Positions 1 to 11,106 of a DNA stretch of 64,000 nucleotides are shown piece after piece. The position numbers were made by a program, and so were the translations under genes. The stretch is taken from the NCBI GenBank assembly GCA_028455995.1, contig JABELC010000010.1:1142001-1206000 (forward strand), given 5' to 3'. Numbering within the stretch: the first letter of the stretch is position 1; the number at the start of each line of letters is the position of its first letter. The notes beneath the pieces are model-generated. The model had not been told where the DNA came from. It ran no database searches and saw only the letters and a list, made by a program, of their open reading frames with translations. Origin of the DNA: Scleromitrula shiraiana. Taxonomy: Eukaryota > Ascomycota > Leotiomycetes > Helotiales > Sclerotiniaceae.

Positions 1-797
1 TGAGTATATGATATATTTTCTGAAAGATTTCTGTTCCAGATGATATATATTGTTGTTTTGTCGGTTGTACAGCAACGCTTCATTCTCTCATGGGTTGTTG
101 TTTAGTGGTCATACATTCTGAGCCCTCCTAGTAGAAAATATAGTAAATATAGTAGGTCGTCTTATCAGTCTGACATCGACACCTGAAGACCCCACTAAGT
201 AGTAATTGAAGCTAGTGAGAGAAGTCAAACCCAGCTAGGAATTCCGAGCCGATCCGCCAATCTGAGTATGTATCAAATATGAGATATATGGGTATACTGG
301 CTGGTTCAGAATATATATATTGTCAGTGTCAGAACTGTATTTGAACGCATCTACTATAGTCGCACTGAAGATGTTTGGAAAAGTTTTGATACTAAATGAT
401 ATATCAATCAATGGTCCCATTTAGATTTTCGATCGATGTGATGATACATATTGTAAGATGAGCAATATCCAATTATATAGTAACGACTTTGTATCCATCT
501 CAATCACATATGAAATCATGAAATCATGAACCAGGTTGTCGGGAGAACATTGGACGAATCAATACAATTACCCAAGCCAAGAAAACAAAGCTATGGAGAT
601 GCATGATAGATGATAGATGTTAGATGATGAAGAGTTAGTCAAATGTTTATTTGTTGCATGAAATGTATAAATTGTTCTTTGTTTCCAAGGTTGTTTGTTT
701 GGTTTGTTTGGTTGGTAGGTTGATTGAGAAAGGGGCTAGAGAAATCTACAACCAAAGTGTCGTAAATCTTTTGTTCCGGTAAGCCACCCAATTTATT
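1..797. other. Intergenic, 3' of aldo-keto reductase
   Basis: AT-rich sequence without a convincing gene. A 61-codon minus frame at 235-420 shows no recognisable motif. The stretch at 600-800 is probably the 3' UTR and downstream flank of the aldo-keto reductase. Confidence 0.5.
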
Positions 798-1970
798 TTA
801 ATAACCTTGTATAACCTTTGGTGCATAACCTTCCTCAAGATATTTGATATCTTCTGCAGTCAATTTACCGGAACTGGCAAACTTCACACTTTCTACAGTT
901 TGCTCAATTCTCTCCTTGCTGCTCAATCCGATAATTGGATTAACACCATCCTTGCTCAGGCACCATGCTATAGCTACAGTTGCCATAGGCACTCCCAATT
1001 TCTTAGCAATCTCTTCAACTCGGCCGATGATAGTTTTATCAATTTCATTTTCCTTGCCACGAATCATAGCATTCAACATTCTATCTGTCTTCTCACGGAC
1101 TGTAGATCGATCACTGAAAGGACGAGCAAGAGCACCGCGAGCGATTGGACTCCATGGAATAAGCCCGACACCACTATCTCTACAATATGGAATCATTTCT
1201 CGCTCTGCATATTCAGTATTAGTATGCTGATGCTGTACAACGAACGCAATGGGCGTGCATACCTTCTTCTCGATAAAGCAAATTGTAGTAGTTCTGCATG
1301 GAAATGAATTTGTGCCACCCATGCTTTTCAGCGATATTTTGAAGAGTCTGGAATTCCCAAGCAGCCATCTGAGTAAAACGTGAGTTCCCCACTCCTGTAT
1401 AATTTAGCCATGCATTGAACTTACACTGCTTGCACCAATATATCTAACCTTGCCACTCTCCACTACATCATTCAAAGCTCTCATGATCTCTTCTTTTGGA
1501 GTTTCTCGATCAAGTCTGTGAATTTGTAAGACATCGATATATGTTCCCAATCGGGCTACACTCCTATCGACGGCATCAAGAATATGTTTTCTGCTCAATC
1601 CGACCTGATTAACCATCGGGCCATCATTGTTACTCACGGCCGAAATATGCGGTTGTGTTCCATCGTCAACTACCCCAAAGTAGCATTTGCTGAGGATTAC
1701 AACCTTGCTTCGGGGAATGGAGTACTGCTTGAGAGCTTTCCCGATAATCTCCTCGGATCTCCCATTGGAGTATGTATCTGCTGTGTCCCACGTATTCAAT
1801 CCAAGATCATATGCATGTTTAAGTAACGGAAGAGCTTCGTCCTCATTGATTACCCAATCTTGCCAATCAGATGATCCGAAGCTCATGGTACCAAAGATAA
1901 CTTTAGATATCTTTAAACCAGATTTTCCGAGTCTTGTATATTCCATTTTAGTTTCAGTTGGAGTAGACAT
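798..1970 (-). CDS. Aldo-keto reductase (Kv-beta/YajO-like subgroup)
   Basis: Three exons: 1970-1425, 1368-1263 and 1204-798, giving 352 aa in a closed frame. Introns have GTAAGT and GTATGC donors; the second contains a TACTAAT branch point. Family knowledge: NADPH-dependent reductases of carbonyl substrates with a TIM-barrel fold. Visible catalytic tetrad: Asp62 and Tyr67 in WDTADTYSNG, Lys95 in ILSKCY and His151 in LQIHRLD. The nucleotide-binding region GLSSKERIEQTVES lies near the C terminus. The start at 1970 was chosen over an upstream in-frame ATG at 2087 because MSTPTE precedes the conserved MEYTRLGKSGLKIS beta-hairpin and the upstream part is not protein-like. It is divergent from the ornithine-cyclodeaminase-like gene. 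The substrate cannot be read from sequence; the protein is probably cytosolic. Confidence 0.9.
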
Positions 1971-2529
1971 TATGATTGTGTAACGTAACCTAATGTAAAT
2001 ATCTGATATAGAGTCGGTGGAAATGAAGTATTGTGAACAATACTCGAGTATGCCTAGATCAATTCGAGGTTTATGTATTCTATACAAAGAATATACTTCA
2101 GGATATACGTATATAATTTATATGTATGACTATGAGTACATCTCCGAGATATATACCGAATTTTGCTCTCGCTGATCTCGGATACTCCACACCTTTGACC
2201 CTGCCCCTGATATGTTGATAAGCTCATAACCCCACCAAGCTTCCCTTGCTTTGTATTTGTATTGGAAGTCTTACATGTTATTATTAGTCTCGAGCCACTT
2301 TCCTTTCTAATGTCCATTCATATGATAAAACATTCAAATACTCGTATACTCTGAATAAACTCATCTTCAATATCTATATAAGATTCAAACATTCAAATAC
2401 TCTTAAAACTAATATTATAATAAATGTTTATTTAAAACATAGATATTTAAATTAAAATATATTTTGTGATTGTCTATCAATTGAATGGATATTTAGAATT
2501 TGAATAGCTCGTCTTGACCTTCCTTCGAA
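1971..2529. promoter_or_regulatory. Divergent intergenic/promoter region
   Basis: This 559-bp, strongly AT-rich stretch separates the starts of the aldo-keto reductase (-) and the ornithine-cyclodeaminase-like gene (+), so it must carry both promoters. Its right part (about 2335-2475) has repeated ACATTCAAAT and TATATAGA-like words resembling the dispersed AT-rich minisatellite seen elsewhere in the window. No specific factor site was identified. Confidence 0.5.
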
Positions 2530-4094
2530 ATGTCTCTCACAATCCTCAAAGATTCTGATATTCAGAAGCTCCTCAATGATTTCACACTCGCAGATCTAGA
2601 GGATTTTCAAAAGACTATGAAGCAAGCTTTACATGAGTATTCGACAGGTACACAAGATGACGATTGTTGTGCAATTCATCAACCCAAACGAACAGTTCTG
2701 GTGTCAAAACATAGTACTACCACACTATTCATGCCATCAACTTCATCTGCGGGACTTGGGATGAAAGGTAAGGGTGTCCATTTAGATCTGCAGATCTATC
2801 ATATATGCTAATGGCTATAGTCGTTACTCTCCCTTCACCTAAATCCTCCAGCGATTCCTCCTCAGACTCAGACTCTATATCTACTTCCCAATCGACCACA
2901 AACCCAACCACCCCTCAGGGCTCAATTACTCTTATGAACCGAGCAGGCCAGCCCTTTGGATTTCTCAATGCAACAGAGACAACGGCATTTCGCACCGCGC
3001 TAGCATCATCTCTCCTTATCAAACCCCGCACAAAAGTTAAAACCATTACAGTCTTCGGTGCCGGCAAGCAAGCCTACTGGCATGTCAGACTCGCCCTCCT
3101 TCTTCGCGGCCCTACAATAAAAACCATCAATATCATCAACCGCAGTTTCACAGAACGAGTACGAAATATCCTCGAAAGCTTCCTCAATGTCCCAGCCCAT
3201 ATCAAAGAACGTGAGGGCTGGGCATCCGCTAAATTCTCCATTCTAACTCCCGCATACGGGGAATTCTCTCGTCTGGAAAAAGAGTACCTTCGAGCTTCAG
3301 ATGTTATATTTCTCACTACGCCTTCCACAACACCACTTTTCCACCACTCCATCCTAACCAATACGGAAGGTCGAAAGAAGGGACGACTCATAATCGCAAT
3401 AGGAAGCTACAAACCCCATATGATCGAGATCCCCCTCGAAGTACTGGCCCAAGCCGTAAAAGTCCACGGCCACGGCCATCATTTCCACCGACACGCGCAA
3501 GAAGGCGGCGTAATCGTAGTCGACACAATTGACGGCTGTAAAGAAGAAGCCGGCGAGATAATCCAAGGGAAAATCCCCGCCAAGAATCTCGTAGAATTAG
3601 GTGAACTGGTCATGTTATCACACGATATCAGATCCTCCTCATCCGCAATTGATGATTCGGAGGAATCGCCCCGTTCCTCACTGGATGCGTTGCATTTCTC
3701 GACTGGAAGTGATGCGGATGGGGGTGCTACACCTACACCTTCAACCCCGACTAGAAGCATAGCCAACGTATTCCGCGACGAAAACTCCCATTCATCCACC
3801 TCACCCACCTCATCACGCTCCCCGTCCCGAAAATCCTCCGGATCCTTTTCCTTCAAGAAATCACTGTCCAGACATGGATCAATGAGTTCGAGTAACCCCG
3901 GTATAGGCATGACGGGGATGCTGGGGAAAGAGACATCGCAGACGCAGAAGGAGGATGAGATGAGTAGGTGGTTGAGTACCGGTAATGTGGTTTATAAGAG
4001 TGTGGGGATGGGGTTGATGGATCTTGTGGTTGGGGCGGAGCTGGTTAGGTTGGCGAGAGCGAGGGGGGTAGGTGTTACGGTGGAGGGTTTTTGA
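2530..4094 (+). CDS. Ornithine cyclodeaminase / mu-crystallin family protein
   Basis: Two exons, 2530-2767 and 2821-4094, encode 503 aa. The 53-bp intron (GTAAGG...TATAG) joins GMK to VVTLPSPK, a junction conserved in this family. The Rossmann motif VFGAGKQAYWH lies near residue 158. Upstream is the family hallmark FRTALASSLL. The C-terminal KSVGMGLMDLVVGAELV segment is also typical. Family members are NAD(P)-dependent enzymes acting on ornithine, other amino acids or ketimines; fungal homologues include PrnX-like proteins next to proline-use genes, but no proline genes are visible here. The protein is much longer than the usual 320-350 aa because of a Ser/Thr-rich low-complexity insert of about 115 residues (about 346-462) before the final helix. 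The substrate is not inferable. Confidence 0.85.
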
Positions 4095-4590
4095 TTTTGG
4101 GTTTGTTTTTGGTTTTGTTTTTGGGTTGTGTGGTTGCATTGTATGGGTTGGATTGGATTATTTTAAAAGGAGACTTTGGATTTGGGATTGGAAGCGGTAT
4201 GATACCAGGGAAGTTATATACGGAGTTGAATGTTTGAGACATATATAGATGTTGAATATCAGAAGAGAAGAGTATTGATAATATCACAACTTCACGAATA
4301 GATCAGGTTGAGGCAGAACTAAAATGAAAGAATCCATATTTATTTCCAACGGTTAACATAGTATGTACGCTAGTTTTCCCAGTACTCCCATCCCAGTCTT
4401 CCCTTCCCAATCCCCTCTCCTATGATATAGTCATCGCTATCTAGCAGCAACAGCAGCAGCGATCTCCCATCAAAAACAACCAACTCCCAAAACGCAACAA
4501 TAACCTCCCTTCCCTTAGTACCTTTGATAAAAGTTACATCCATCCCTCTTAACTCCCAACCCATATACAATTTCTCTTTTCCGATTTCGC
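4095..4590. other. Convergent 3' intergenic region
   Basis: A 496-bp space between the stop codons of the ornithine-cyclodeaminase-like gene (+) and the carbonic anhydrase (-). It begins with a GT-rich run after the stop at 4094. No gene is supported; it probably holds both 3' UTRs and poly(A) sites. Confidence 0.5.
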
Positions 4591-5540
4591 TTATTTAACA
4601 CCTAACTTCGCGCCATCGTCGGAGAAAACTAGCATTCCGTGCTGTCCCTCTACTAATTCATGTTTACCAGCGATTGCGCCATCTAATCCTGCCTCGTTGT
4701 CCGCATTCCCACATCCCAAATCCCTAATCTTTCCAGATCCGACGTCAAACACAGCCCCGTGAACCTTCAATCCCCTCTCCTTGATCGCCTCCTCAACAAC
4801 ATAATTTCCCAATAACACCTCAACCCCGCTTTTGACATTCAATTCCGCCAACTTGATAGCCTTAGCTCCAGAATCCTTAATCGAGTTCAATTCGTCCTCG
4901 TTTGCTCTCACGACTGCCTTTAATGGTGACAACCATGTATCCAATACACCACCAACCCGTGCGCTTCCAAGAGCAGCAGCTGCACCTCCGCAGCAGGTAT
5001 GTCCGCAGAGAACGATATGTTTTACTTTGAGATGCGCGACGGCGTATTCGATGACGGCGGATGAGTTGATGTCCGTGGGGTTTATTATGTTGGCGATGTT
5101 GCGGTGGACGAACACATCACCGGGTTGGAGACCGAGGACGGTGGTTTCGGGAACTCGAGAGTCGGAACATCCGAGCCAGACTAATGGCAGTCGTGGTTAG
5201 TATGTTGTTACTTGGAACGGTGATAGAAGATGGTGATGTGGGGTATAGTTCAATGCATGAAGTAATTGCTTGAATGGGATAGGAGAACCACTTACGAATC
5301 TGAGGGGATTGGCCCTGTGCCAAAGTAGGGAAGAATTTGGGGTTTTGATGATTTTTATAACCTGCCCATGCAGCATTGGAGCTCAAAGCATACTCAAAAG
5401 GTGATTCTGAGATCGTTGTTAGCCAGATCTCAAAGGTTTCTCCCTCATGTATGTCTTGATTCTCCATGCGCAAACCCCGCAGAGTCGGTGAGAGCATATG
5501 TAAGAGGCGGGGAAGAGGAGGATTCTTTACCGGAGCCCAT
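4591..5540 (-). CDS. Beta-class carbonic anhydrase
   Basis: Three exons: 5540-5531 (only 10 nt), 5406-5296 and 5180-4591, giving 236 aa. The 10-nt first exon encodes MGS plus one base; its intron has a GCTAAC branch point and joins to ESPFEYAL, where the homologous domain starts. The zinc ligands are visible: Cys45 in the CSDSR motif (with the Asp47/Arg49 dyad), His101 and Cys104 in GHTCCGG. Family knowledge: reversible hydration of CO2 to bicarbonate, supplying carboxylases and CO2 sensing in fungi. There is no obvious mitochondrial targeting sequence, so a cytosolic form is likely. The intron phases (1 and 1) restore a continuous frame through QILWLGCSDSR, which supports the model. Confidence 0.92.
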
Positions 5541-7015
5541 GATGTTCGAGGAATTAGCAAATCTTGTAAGATTGGGAACTTTTGTAGATCAAGTTGTCCC
5601 AAATACAATTGTAGGTTGTGAAATAGAGGTTGAAGTTGATAGAATGAATGAATGAATGAAGGAAGGAAGGATAGGTTGTGAGCAATATGTGTGACGGGGG
5701 GGCACTATAAGAATTGTTGAATTTAGGAATATTAATAAATATTGTGAGGTAGATTAAAAGACTGGTCCGTCAGCCGGTAACTTTGTGGAGAGTTAAGAAA
5801 TGACTAGGGTGTTACTTTCGTAGAAATGCACGATAAGGTATGGTCAGATAAGATCTATCCAATAAAGATGAATTAATTCACTTTGATGAACTTGTGGAGA
5901 AAAAAATACCGATTCTCCGTGAATCAATCTATGAAGAAAAGTGTTCTCAAAATTAGGTTCTTGTATAATATATATGATGAAGATCTTGAGTCAAGTAAAA
6001 AGAAGAGAAAATAAAAAAAGAGGAGAGAGATATGTATATATTAAATATATATCAATATGAAGATCAATCTAATACAGTATCACAACCATTTCAAGATAGA
6101 AAAAACAACCCAGTCTCGCAAGGACAACAAATCTTATCCCATGCCAATGCTATCTCCTGAGGGGGATTCCCGGGGTTTGGAAATATCACCCAACTGTCAT
6201 AGATTTGTTTCGTCTGTACCTCCTTCAGCCGCAATAACGAACGAATATTCAGCCCTCGACATCCTCTTGAATCAAAGACTGGGATTTTCATCATGTTCCC
6301 GAGACATACATGTACATTAGATGCTGTACTTACTGTCCCCCTTTTTCAATGATCAGATATATACCTCATATAAGTATGAAAATACGTAGATTTGAGGAGT
6401 TGACCTCCATATGTTTATATGGACTATGTCTCTAATGGTGATTGATGATTGATGATTGATGATTGATGATTCCGCAACAGCCGACTTGATGCCGCTGCTA
6501 TCTTTTGCTCAGGTCTTTACCAAGAAAAAAACATCTTCGGCCCTTTAACTTGGCTAATCTTGGTAGTTTTGCTCTTGAACTTGTTGAAAATAGTAGAGGG
6601 GGGGAAAAAACAGAAAACAAGATTAAAACCTAAAGCCCTTACCGGGTTATCCTGGTTGATAAGGTAGTGTTGAAAATCGACGAATTCATGTTCTTAACGG
6701 AAAAAATAAAATCGAGACATGCTGATTTCACGTAGCACTTCAAAGATTGCAACCATATGTCAAACCGTGTTATTTCAAGAGATGCACAACCTTACTTTGA
6801 ACAGACAAGAGAGGACTAATTGGGTGCATGAAGTGGTATCAAATTGATAGTTGAGAACATCTCGGAGAGAGACTAAGGAAAATCAAAATCAGAGAATTAT
6901 GGTATCATACAGCCTTTCATTTATGGTTTCTCAAAGCTGCTTGCCTAGCTAAGTCCCTGCCATGCCATAATATCATAAAAAAAACGCCGTAATAAAAGTC
7001 ACATCATGATCATAT
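5541..7015. other. Intergenic region
   Basis: About 1.5 kb between the carbonic anhydrase start and the eL8 stop. It holds the carbonic anhydrase promoter and a short GAATGAAT repeat at 5640-5665. About five copies of a 7-bp GATTGAT unit lie at 6436-6472. An 87-codon plus frame at 6057-6320 has no protein-family features and is not called. Confidence 0.5.
6436..6472. repeat. 7-bp tandem repeat (TGATTGA)n
   Basis: About five tandem copies of a 7-bp TGATTGA unit are directly visible in non-coding DNA between the carbonic anhydrase and eL8 genes. Confidence 0.8.
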
Positions 7016-8101
7016 TTAGATCTTGATAGCGCTCTCAAGGGCCTTGCGCTTCTTCTCAGTGCGGGCATTAGCCTTGGCACCCATAATACCACCTCCCCAG
7101 TGTTTGGTGACAGAGTCATCGTGTTGGTCCTTGATGGCTTGAACCAATTTGGACAACTCGGACTTATCCTCAGAGCGGACCTCAGTAAGAGCGACAACGG
7201 CGGCGGTCTTCTTGTGGACGACCGTACCGAGTCTGGCCTTGCCCTTGATGATGGCGTATGGGACACCCATCTTCTTGCACAAAGCTGGAAGGAAGATAAC
7301 CAACTCAATTGGGTCAACATCGTTAGGGATGAGAACCAAAGAGGCCTTCTTAGCTTCGATCAAACCAACAACGTGGTTAAGACCGTACTTGACGGCATAT
7401 GGCTTCTTGCTAACGTCCTCCTTCTTCTTGCCCTCCTTGATGGCGCTGGCCTCCTTCAAGAGACGCTCCTTCTTCTCGGCCTTGCTCTCTGGGCGGTACT
7501 TGTTAAGAAGCTTAAGAGCTTGTCCGGCAGTGTTGCGGTCAAGGACGTGTTGGAATTGGGCAATTGCAGGTGGGACCTTCAATCTCATGTTGAGGATCTT
7601 CTTTTGGCGTTGGAGACGGACATACTCGGGCCACTTCACCATACGGGAAAGGTTTCTTCTTGGCTGGATGTCTTGACCGATACCGAAGTTACGGGTGCGC
7701 TTCTCAATGAGAGGGTTCTTATGTTCATTAGCATCGTTAAAGTATACAGAATATAGGGGATCAGCGTACCTTTGCGGCCTTCTTTCCTGCACCAGCCTTA
7801 GACTGGGGGAATGGGGCTGGAGCAGCCTTCTTTCCGGATTTTGGAGGCTGTCATTGAGAAAAGAAAGATATCAGCGAATGTGTTCACCAATTATCTCCTT
7901 TGAACTCTAAAGAGACTATACTGGCATTTCTGCACAGATATAGCTCAAGCCAAATCATCATCAAGAAACACCCGAAGGTAATTTAATTGATTGAATAATA
8001 TGCATCTCGACGTGCGATTACTCGTAGAGGTACGAGAGCGGTGGCGAAGAGTCGTAATCACTTCATCGTAATAAAATCAAACATCATTAGAAGCTTACCA
8101 T
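7016..8101 (-). CDS. RPL8: 60S ribosomal protein eL8 (L7Ae family)
   Basis: Three coding exons: 8101-8099 (just the ATG), 7847-7770 and 7717-7016, giving 260 aa, the normal fungal eL8 length. The first intron starts right after the ATG (GTAAGC) and the next exon begins PPKSGKKAAPAP; isolated start codons are common in fungal ribosomal protein genes. The body contains NPLIEKRTRNFGIGQDIQP and the L7Ae/L30e RNA-binding core (YAVKYGLNHVVGLIEAKKA, then IPNDVDPIELVIFLPALC). It is a large-subunit protein near the 5.8S/25S rRNA, essential for subunit assembly. It is divergent from NCS6 across 302 bp. Codon choice looks biased toward C-ending and AAG codons, as expected for a highly expressed gene. 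Confidence 0.96.
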
Positions 8102-8403
8102 TTTGATAGAGGCGCTGGATTGTCGAAGCAGCTAAGTTGTCGTTTCGTCGTTGTCGTCGAGAGGAATAGAAGAAAAAGATTTTCAGAATTTAGGAAGAAT
8201 AATTCAAATGTGGGCAGCGCTAGGGCATCGAAGTCTTGGCAGAGCTAGTCCATCTTTGGACTGGGCTCTGATTGCTGATTTTGAGTTTGCATTTTTGTCA
8301 AACATCCCGCTTTGATAATCCCCCGCGATTGATTTGTGGGAAGCATTTGACGCCTTCAATTAATTTTTGGTCGATTTTCTGAAGTTACAACTTCAATTCC
8401 AAC
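8102..8403. promoter_or_regulatory. Bidirectional promoter eL8 / NCS6
   Basis: Only 302 bp separate the ATG of eL8 (-) from the ATG of NCS6 (+), so the core promoters and 5' UTRs of both must share it. Both products act in translation (a ribosomal protein and a tRNA wobble modifier), so shared regulation is plausible. No element was identified with certainty. Confidence 0.6.
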
Positions 8404-9699
8404 ATGGCGCCCGTACCTTGTGCTATATGCAAAACCTCCCGGGCTTTGATTATTCGCCCCAAGAATCACCAAAAATTATGCAAAGCATGTTTTATTGCTA
8501 TATTCGAAGCGGAAATCCACCATACAATTACATCGACTTCCCTCTTCTCTCCTGGAGATCGAATAGCGATAGGCGCATCGGGTGGTAAAGATTCAACTGT
8601 ACTCGCATCGGTACTCAAAACCTTGAACGAACGATATAATTATGGTCTCGAACTCGTATTGCTAAGTATCGACGAAGGCATAAAAGGCTACCGAGATGAC
8701 TCCCTCGAAACCGTCAAGCGAAATGCGGTCCAATATGATATGCAACTGAAGATTGTAGGCTACGATGAATTATACGGGTGGACTATGGATCAAGTGGTGG
8801 AAACGATAGGGAAAAAAGGGAACTGCACATATTGTGGTGTGTTCCGGCGGCAGGCATTAGATCGGGGGGCGAAAATGCTTGGGATCAAACATGTGGTGAC
8901 GGGACATAATGCGGATGATGTCGCGGAGACTATTCTCATGAATCTTTTACGTGGGGATCTTCCGCGCTTAGCAAGAAGTACCAATATTGTTACCGGCGAC
9001 GAGTTGAGCGATGTTCGACGAAGTAAACCACTAAAATATGCGTATGAGAAGGAGATTGTATTGTATGCACATCACAAGAAGTTAGATTATTTCAGCACAG
9101 AGTGTCTATATAGTCCAGAGGCATTTAGAGGTAGCGCGCGAAGTTTGATCAAGAATTTGGAAAGAGTACGCCCAAGCGCAATTTTGGATGTGGTGCGTAG
9201 CGGAGAAGACATGGCGAAATTAGTCCCGGCTGAAGTTACTGGTGCTAGTCATTGCAAGAGTCAGAAGGTCTCGTTATCAAGTGCTGATGGCGAGGAGGAA
9301 GGTACTGGTGGCTGTGGAACCAATGGCAGATCGAGTGGTGGAGAAATGGCCGATATGGAGAAAAAACTCCAGGCAGATGAAGAAGCCGCTGGGAGGGAGA
9401 TCGATGTAACATCACTGGTATCGAATGGGACAAGTGGGCAATCACACGATAGGATAGAGGAAAAGTCCGAGACTCGAAAGGGGTTCAAGAAGGATTCCCG
9501 AAAGATCACAAGGCAGACTCTAGGAACTTGCAAAAGGTGCGGATACATGTCAAGTCAAGAGATATGCAAAGCATGCGTTTTGTTAGAGGGGTTGAACAAG
9601 AATAGACCCAAGATGGAGATAGAAGTTGATGCAGAGGATGAAGAGGAAAGCTCAACGTTGAGAAGGAGGATGGAAGGATTGGCTTTGGCTGCGGGATAG
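8404..9699 (+). CDS. NCS6: Cytoplasmic tRNA 2-thiolation protein 1 (Ncs6/Ctu1)
   Basis: Single exon, 431 aa. The N-terminal zinc-binding module has paired CxxC motifs (CAICKTSRALI...LCKACF). The PP-loop ATPase signature GASGGKDSTVLA lies at about residues 58-69. The catalytic-region Cys pair is CTYCGVFRRQ, followed by GHNADDVAETILMNLLRGD. A C-terminal zinc ribbon is CKRCGYMSSQEICKAC. With Ncs2/Ctu2 it thiolates U34 of the Lys, Glu and Gln tRNAs (mcm5s2U), using sulfur relayed from Urm1. A low-complexity acidic insert (about residues 285-365) separates the catalytic core from the last zinc ribbon, making the protein longer than yeast Ncs6 (about 360 aa). Confidence 0.95.
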   Translation: MAPVPCAICKTSRALIIRPKNHQKLCKACFIAIFEAEIHHTITSTSLFSPGDRIAIGASGGKDSTVLASVLKTLNERYNYGLELVLLSIDEGIKGYRDDSLETVKRNAVQYDMQLKIVGYDELYGWTMDQVVETIGKKGNCTYCGVFRRQALDRGAKMLGIKHVVTGHNADDVAETILMNLLRGDLPRLARSTNIVTGDELSDVRRSKPLKYAYEKEIVLYAHHKKLDYFSTECLYSPEAFRGSARSLIKNLERVRPSAILDVVRSGEDMAKLVPAEVTGASHCKSQKVSLSSADGEEEGTGGCGTNGRSSGGEMADMEKKLQADEEAAGREIDVTSLVSNGTSGQSHDRIEEKSETRKGFKKDSRKITRQTLGTCKRCGYMSSQEICKACVLLEGLNKNRPKMEIEVDAEDEEESSTLRRRMEGLALAAG

Positions 9700-10084
9700 T
9701 TTTTATAGATTATAATGAAGAAGACCTGTTGAATACCCCCCATATCAACTATACATACGTAAATCTTGGCATATGTTCTCATCGATGTTCGCAGCGCGCA
9801 CCAGGCTCTCCGTTATTGACCCAACATCCACAAGAATCAGCCAGGCTTACGGCCTAGGAAGTCCGAGAGCCCCCAGACCAACCCCCCATAAAGGAGGGCT
9901 AGAGTTGTGTACAACAGGACCCCCGATCTCCGCCTCCTGATCTTTTTTTAGCTTACTATGCTCCCAATTTTGTCGATATTCAAGCCTTTTCTCTTCATCG
10001 ACATTACTGATATGTACCATCAGATTTCGAAACTCTGTACGTAGCTCACAGCTTTTCAATATGCCACAAATGAATGTATCTTGC

Positions 10085-10231
10085 TCATATTATATTACAA
10101 TTCATGATCTGACTACTCTCTTCCTGGATCCTCGCATCATAGCCGCTGGGGGTGCAATTAGGTTCATCTGGAGCCAAATCGCAGAATATGTAAATTCTGA
10201 CGTTCACATTACCTATCGTATCTCGCTGCAT
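10085..10231 (-). repeat. Fragment of dispersed protein-like repeat
   Basis: On the minus strand a 48-codon open stretch begins MQRDTIGNVNVRI. The 59.9-kb region, also minus, reads MQRNAISNVNCRI at 59935, and the DNA around the two (CATTACYTATCGYATYTCGCTGCA on the plus strand) is nearly the same. The two sites are 50 kb apart, so this is a dispersed element or the relic of one. The protein family is not recognised. Confidence 0.5.
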
Positions 10232-10380
10232 TCCCCATCGATGCCAGAACCAAGAGATCCGTTATTGAAAATTTCAACTATTATATAGTACCCAGACGAC
10301 ACTAATAAACAGAGTTTAAGTGTCCTTCTGCTACCAACGCCCAGAAGCATTCAAAGGTGCAACCTGCCAAAGCAACATAG

Positions 10381-10388
10381 TATAAATA
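10381..10388 (+). promoter_or_regulatory. TATA box candidate
   Basis: TATAAATA lies 110 bp before the ATG of a 34-codon frame at 10491. The spacing and the A-rich leader (ACAAATCAATATG) are like those of a fungal promoter. No transcript evidence is available. Confidence 0.3.
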
Positions 10389-10490
10389 CACAAGGGTGGG
10401 AGGTCTACCCGCTAGGCATAAACTCTATAGCAAGCTTCTACCTCGAAAGACTTTTCCATTCTCAAAATAGCATAGACTAAACAAATCAAT

Positions 10491-10595
10491 ATGTCCAAAG
10501 GGCTTTGGAGCATTCATAGTCCACGACAGTTCATGAAGCTTTCAAACGGGTCACTCGGTCTCTTTAATGCGTTTCAAAAACCTGACATGGGTTAA
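10491..10595 (+). CDS. Possible small peptide gene (34 aa)
   Basis: A 34-codon frame starts MSKGLWSIHS and ends FQKPDMG. It has a good start context (ATCAATATG) and a TATA box 110 bp upstream. No family is recognised and there is no signal peptide. It could be the first exon of a longer spliced gene, or chance. It is listed because promoter-like signals accompany it, not because the peptide is known. Confidence 0.22.
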   Translation: MSKGLWSIHSPRQFMKLSNGSLGLFNAFQKPDMG

Positions 10596-11106
10596 TAAGA
10601 GGTGGAAATGTGTGAATGCTCAAAGAAGCGGTGGCTGACGAGAGAGTATTGGTCTATGATGGGGGCGTTTCGTGAATTGGTCTTCTCGCGACATTAGAAA
10701 ATGAATGAGCCGCGGTGGAATGGTGATCATCGAAGTCGGAATTAGCTAAGGAGTTTGTAACAACTCACCGCCGTGGTAAAAACGATGCTCCTACGAATTG
10801 ACAGGCGTGGAGGTCAACGACGAAGCCTTGGGAGTGAGCTCTGATAGAACTGCCTCAGTGAATGGAGATTTTGATAATTTTTGTGCCTAAGATGATGGCT
10901 CTTGTTTAGCTCTCCCGCGAGCCTCGCCGATTCTGTGCTCTGTTGTTCTGCCCCAGCCATCTCTCTATATGTAGCTCTGTAGCTGCGGAAATTATGAACT
11001 AGAGGGTAAAATGATAGTATTTGGAAACAATCCTGATGGCCCCAGCTCTACCATACATCCCGATTGTATTGCATAGCTTGAATTAAGTTGAGACACGACA
11101 CCTTCG

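Larger units (their letters stand above)
9700..11106. other. Intergenic region with a repeat fragment
   Basis: 1.4 kb between the NCS6 stop and the RraA-like stop. It contains a fragment of a dispersed coding-like repeat (10085-10231) and a very small frame at 10491-10595 preceded by a TATA box; both are listed separately. The rest shows nothing supportable. Confidence 0.5.

Noticed and set aside
807..1307. Long plus-strand frames over the aldo-keto reductase
   Set aside because: They are antisense shadows of a clearly recognised enzyme.
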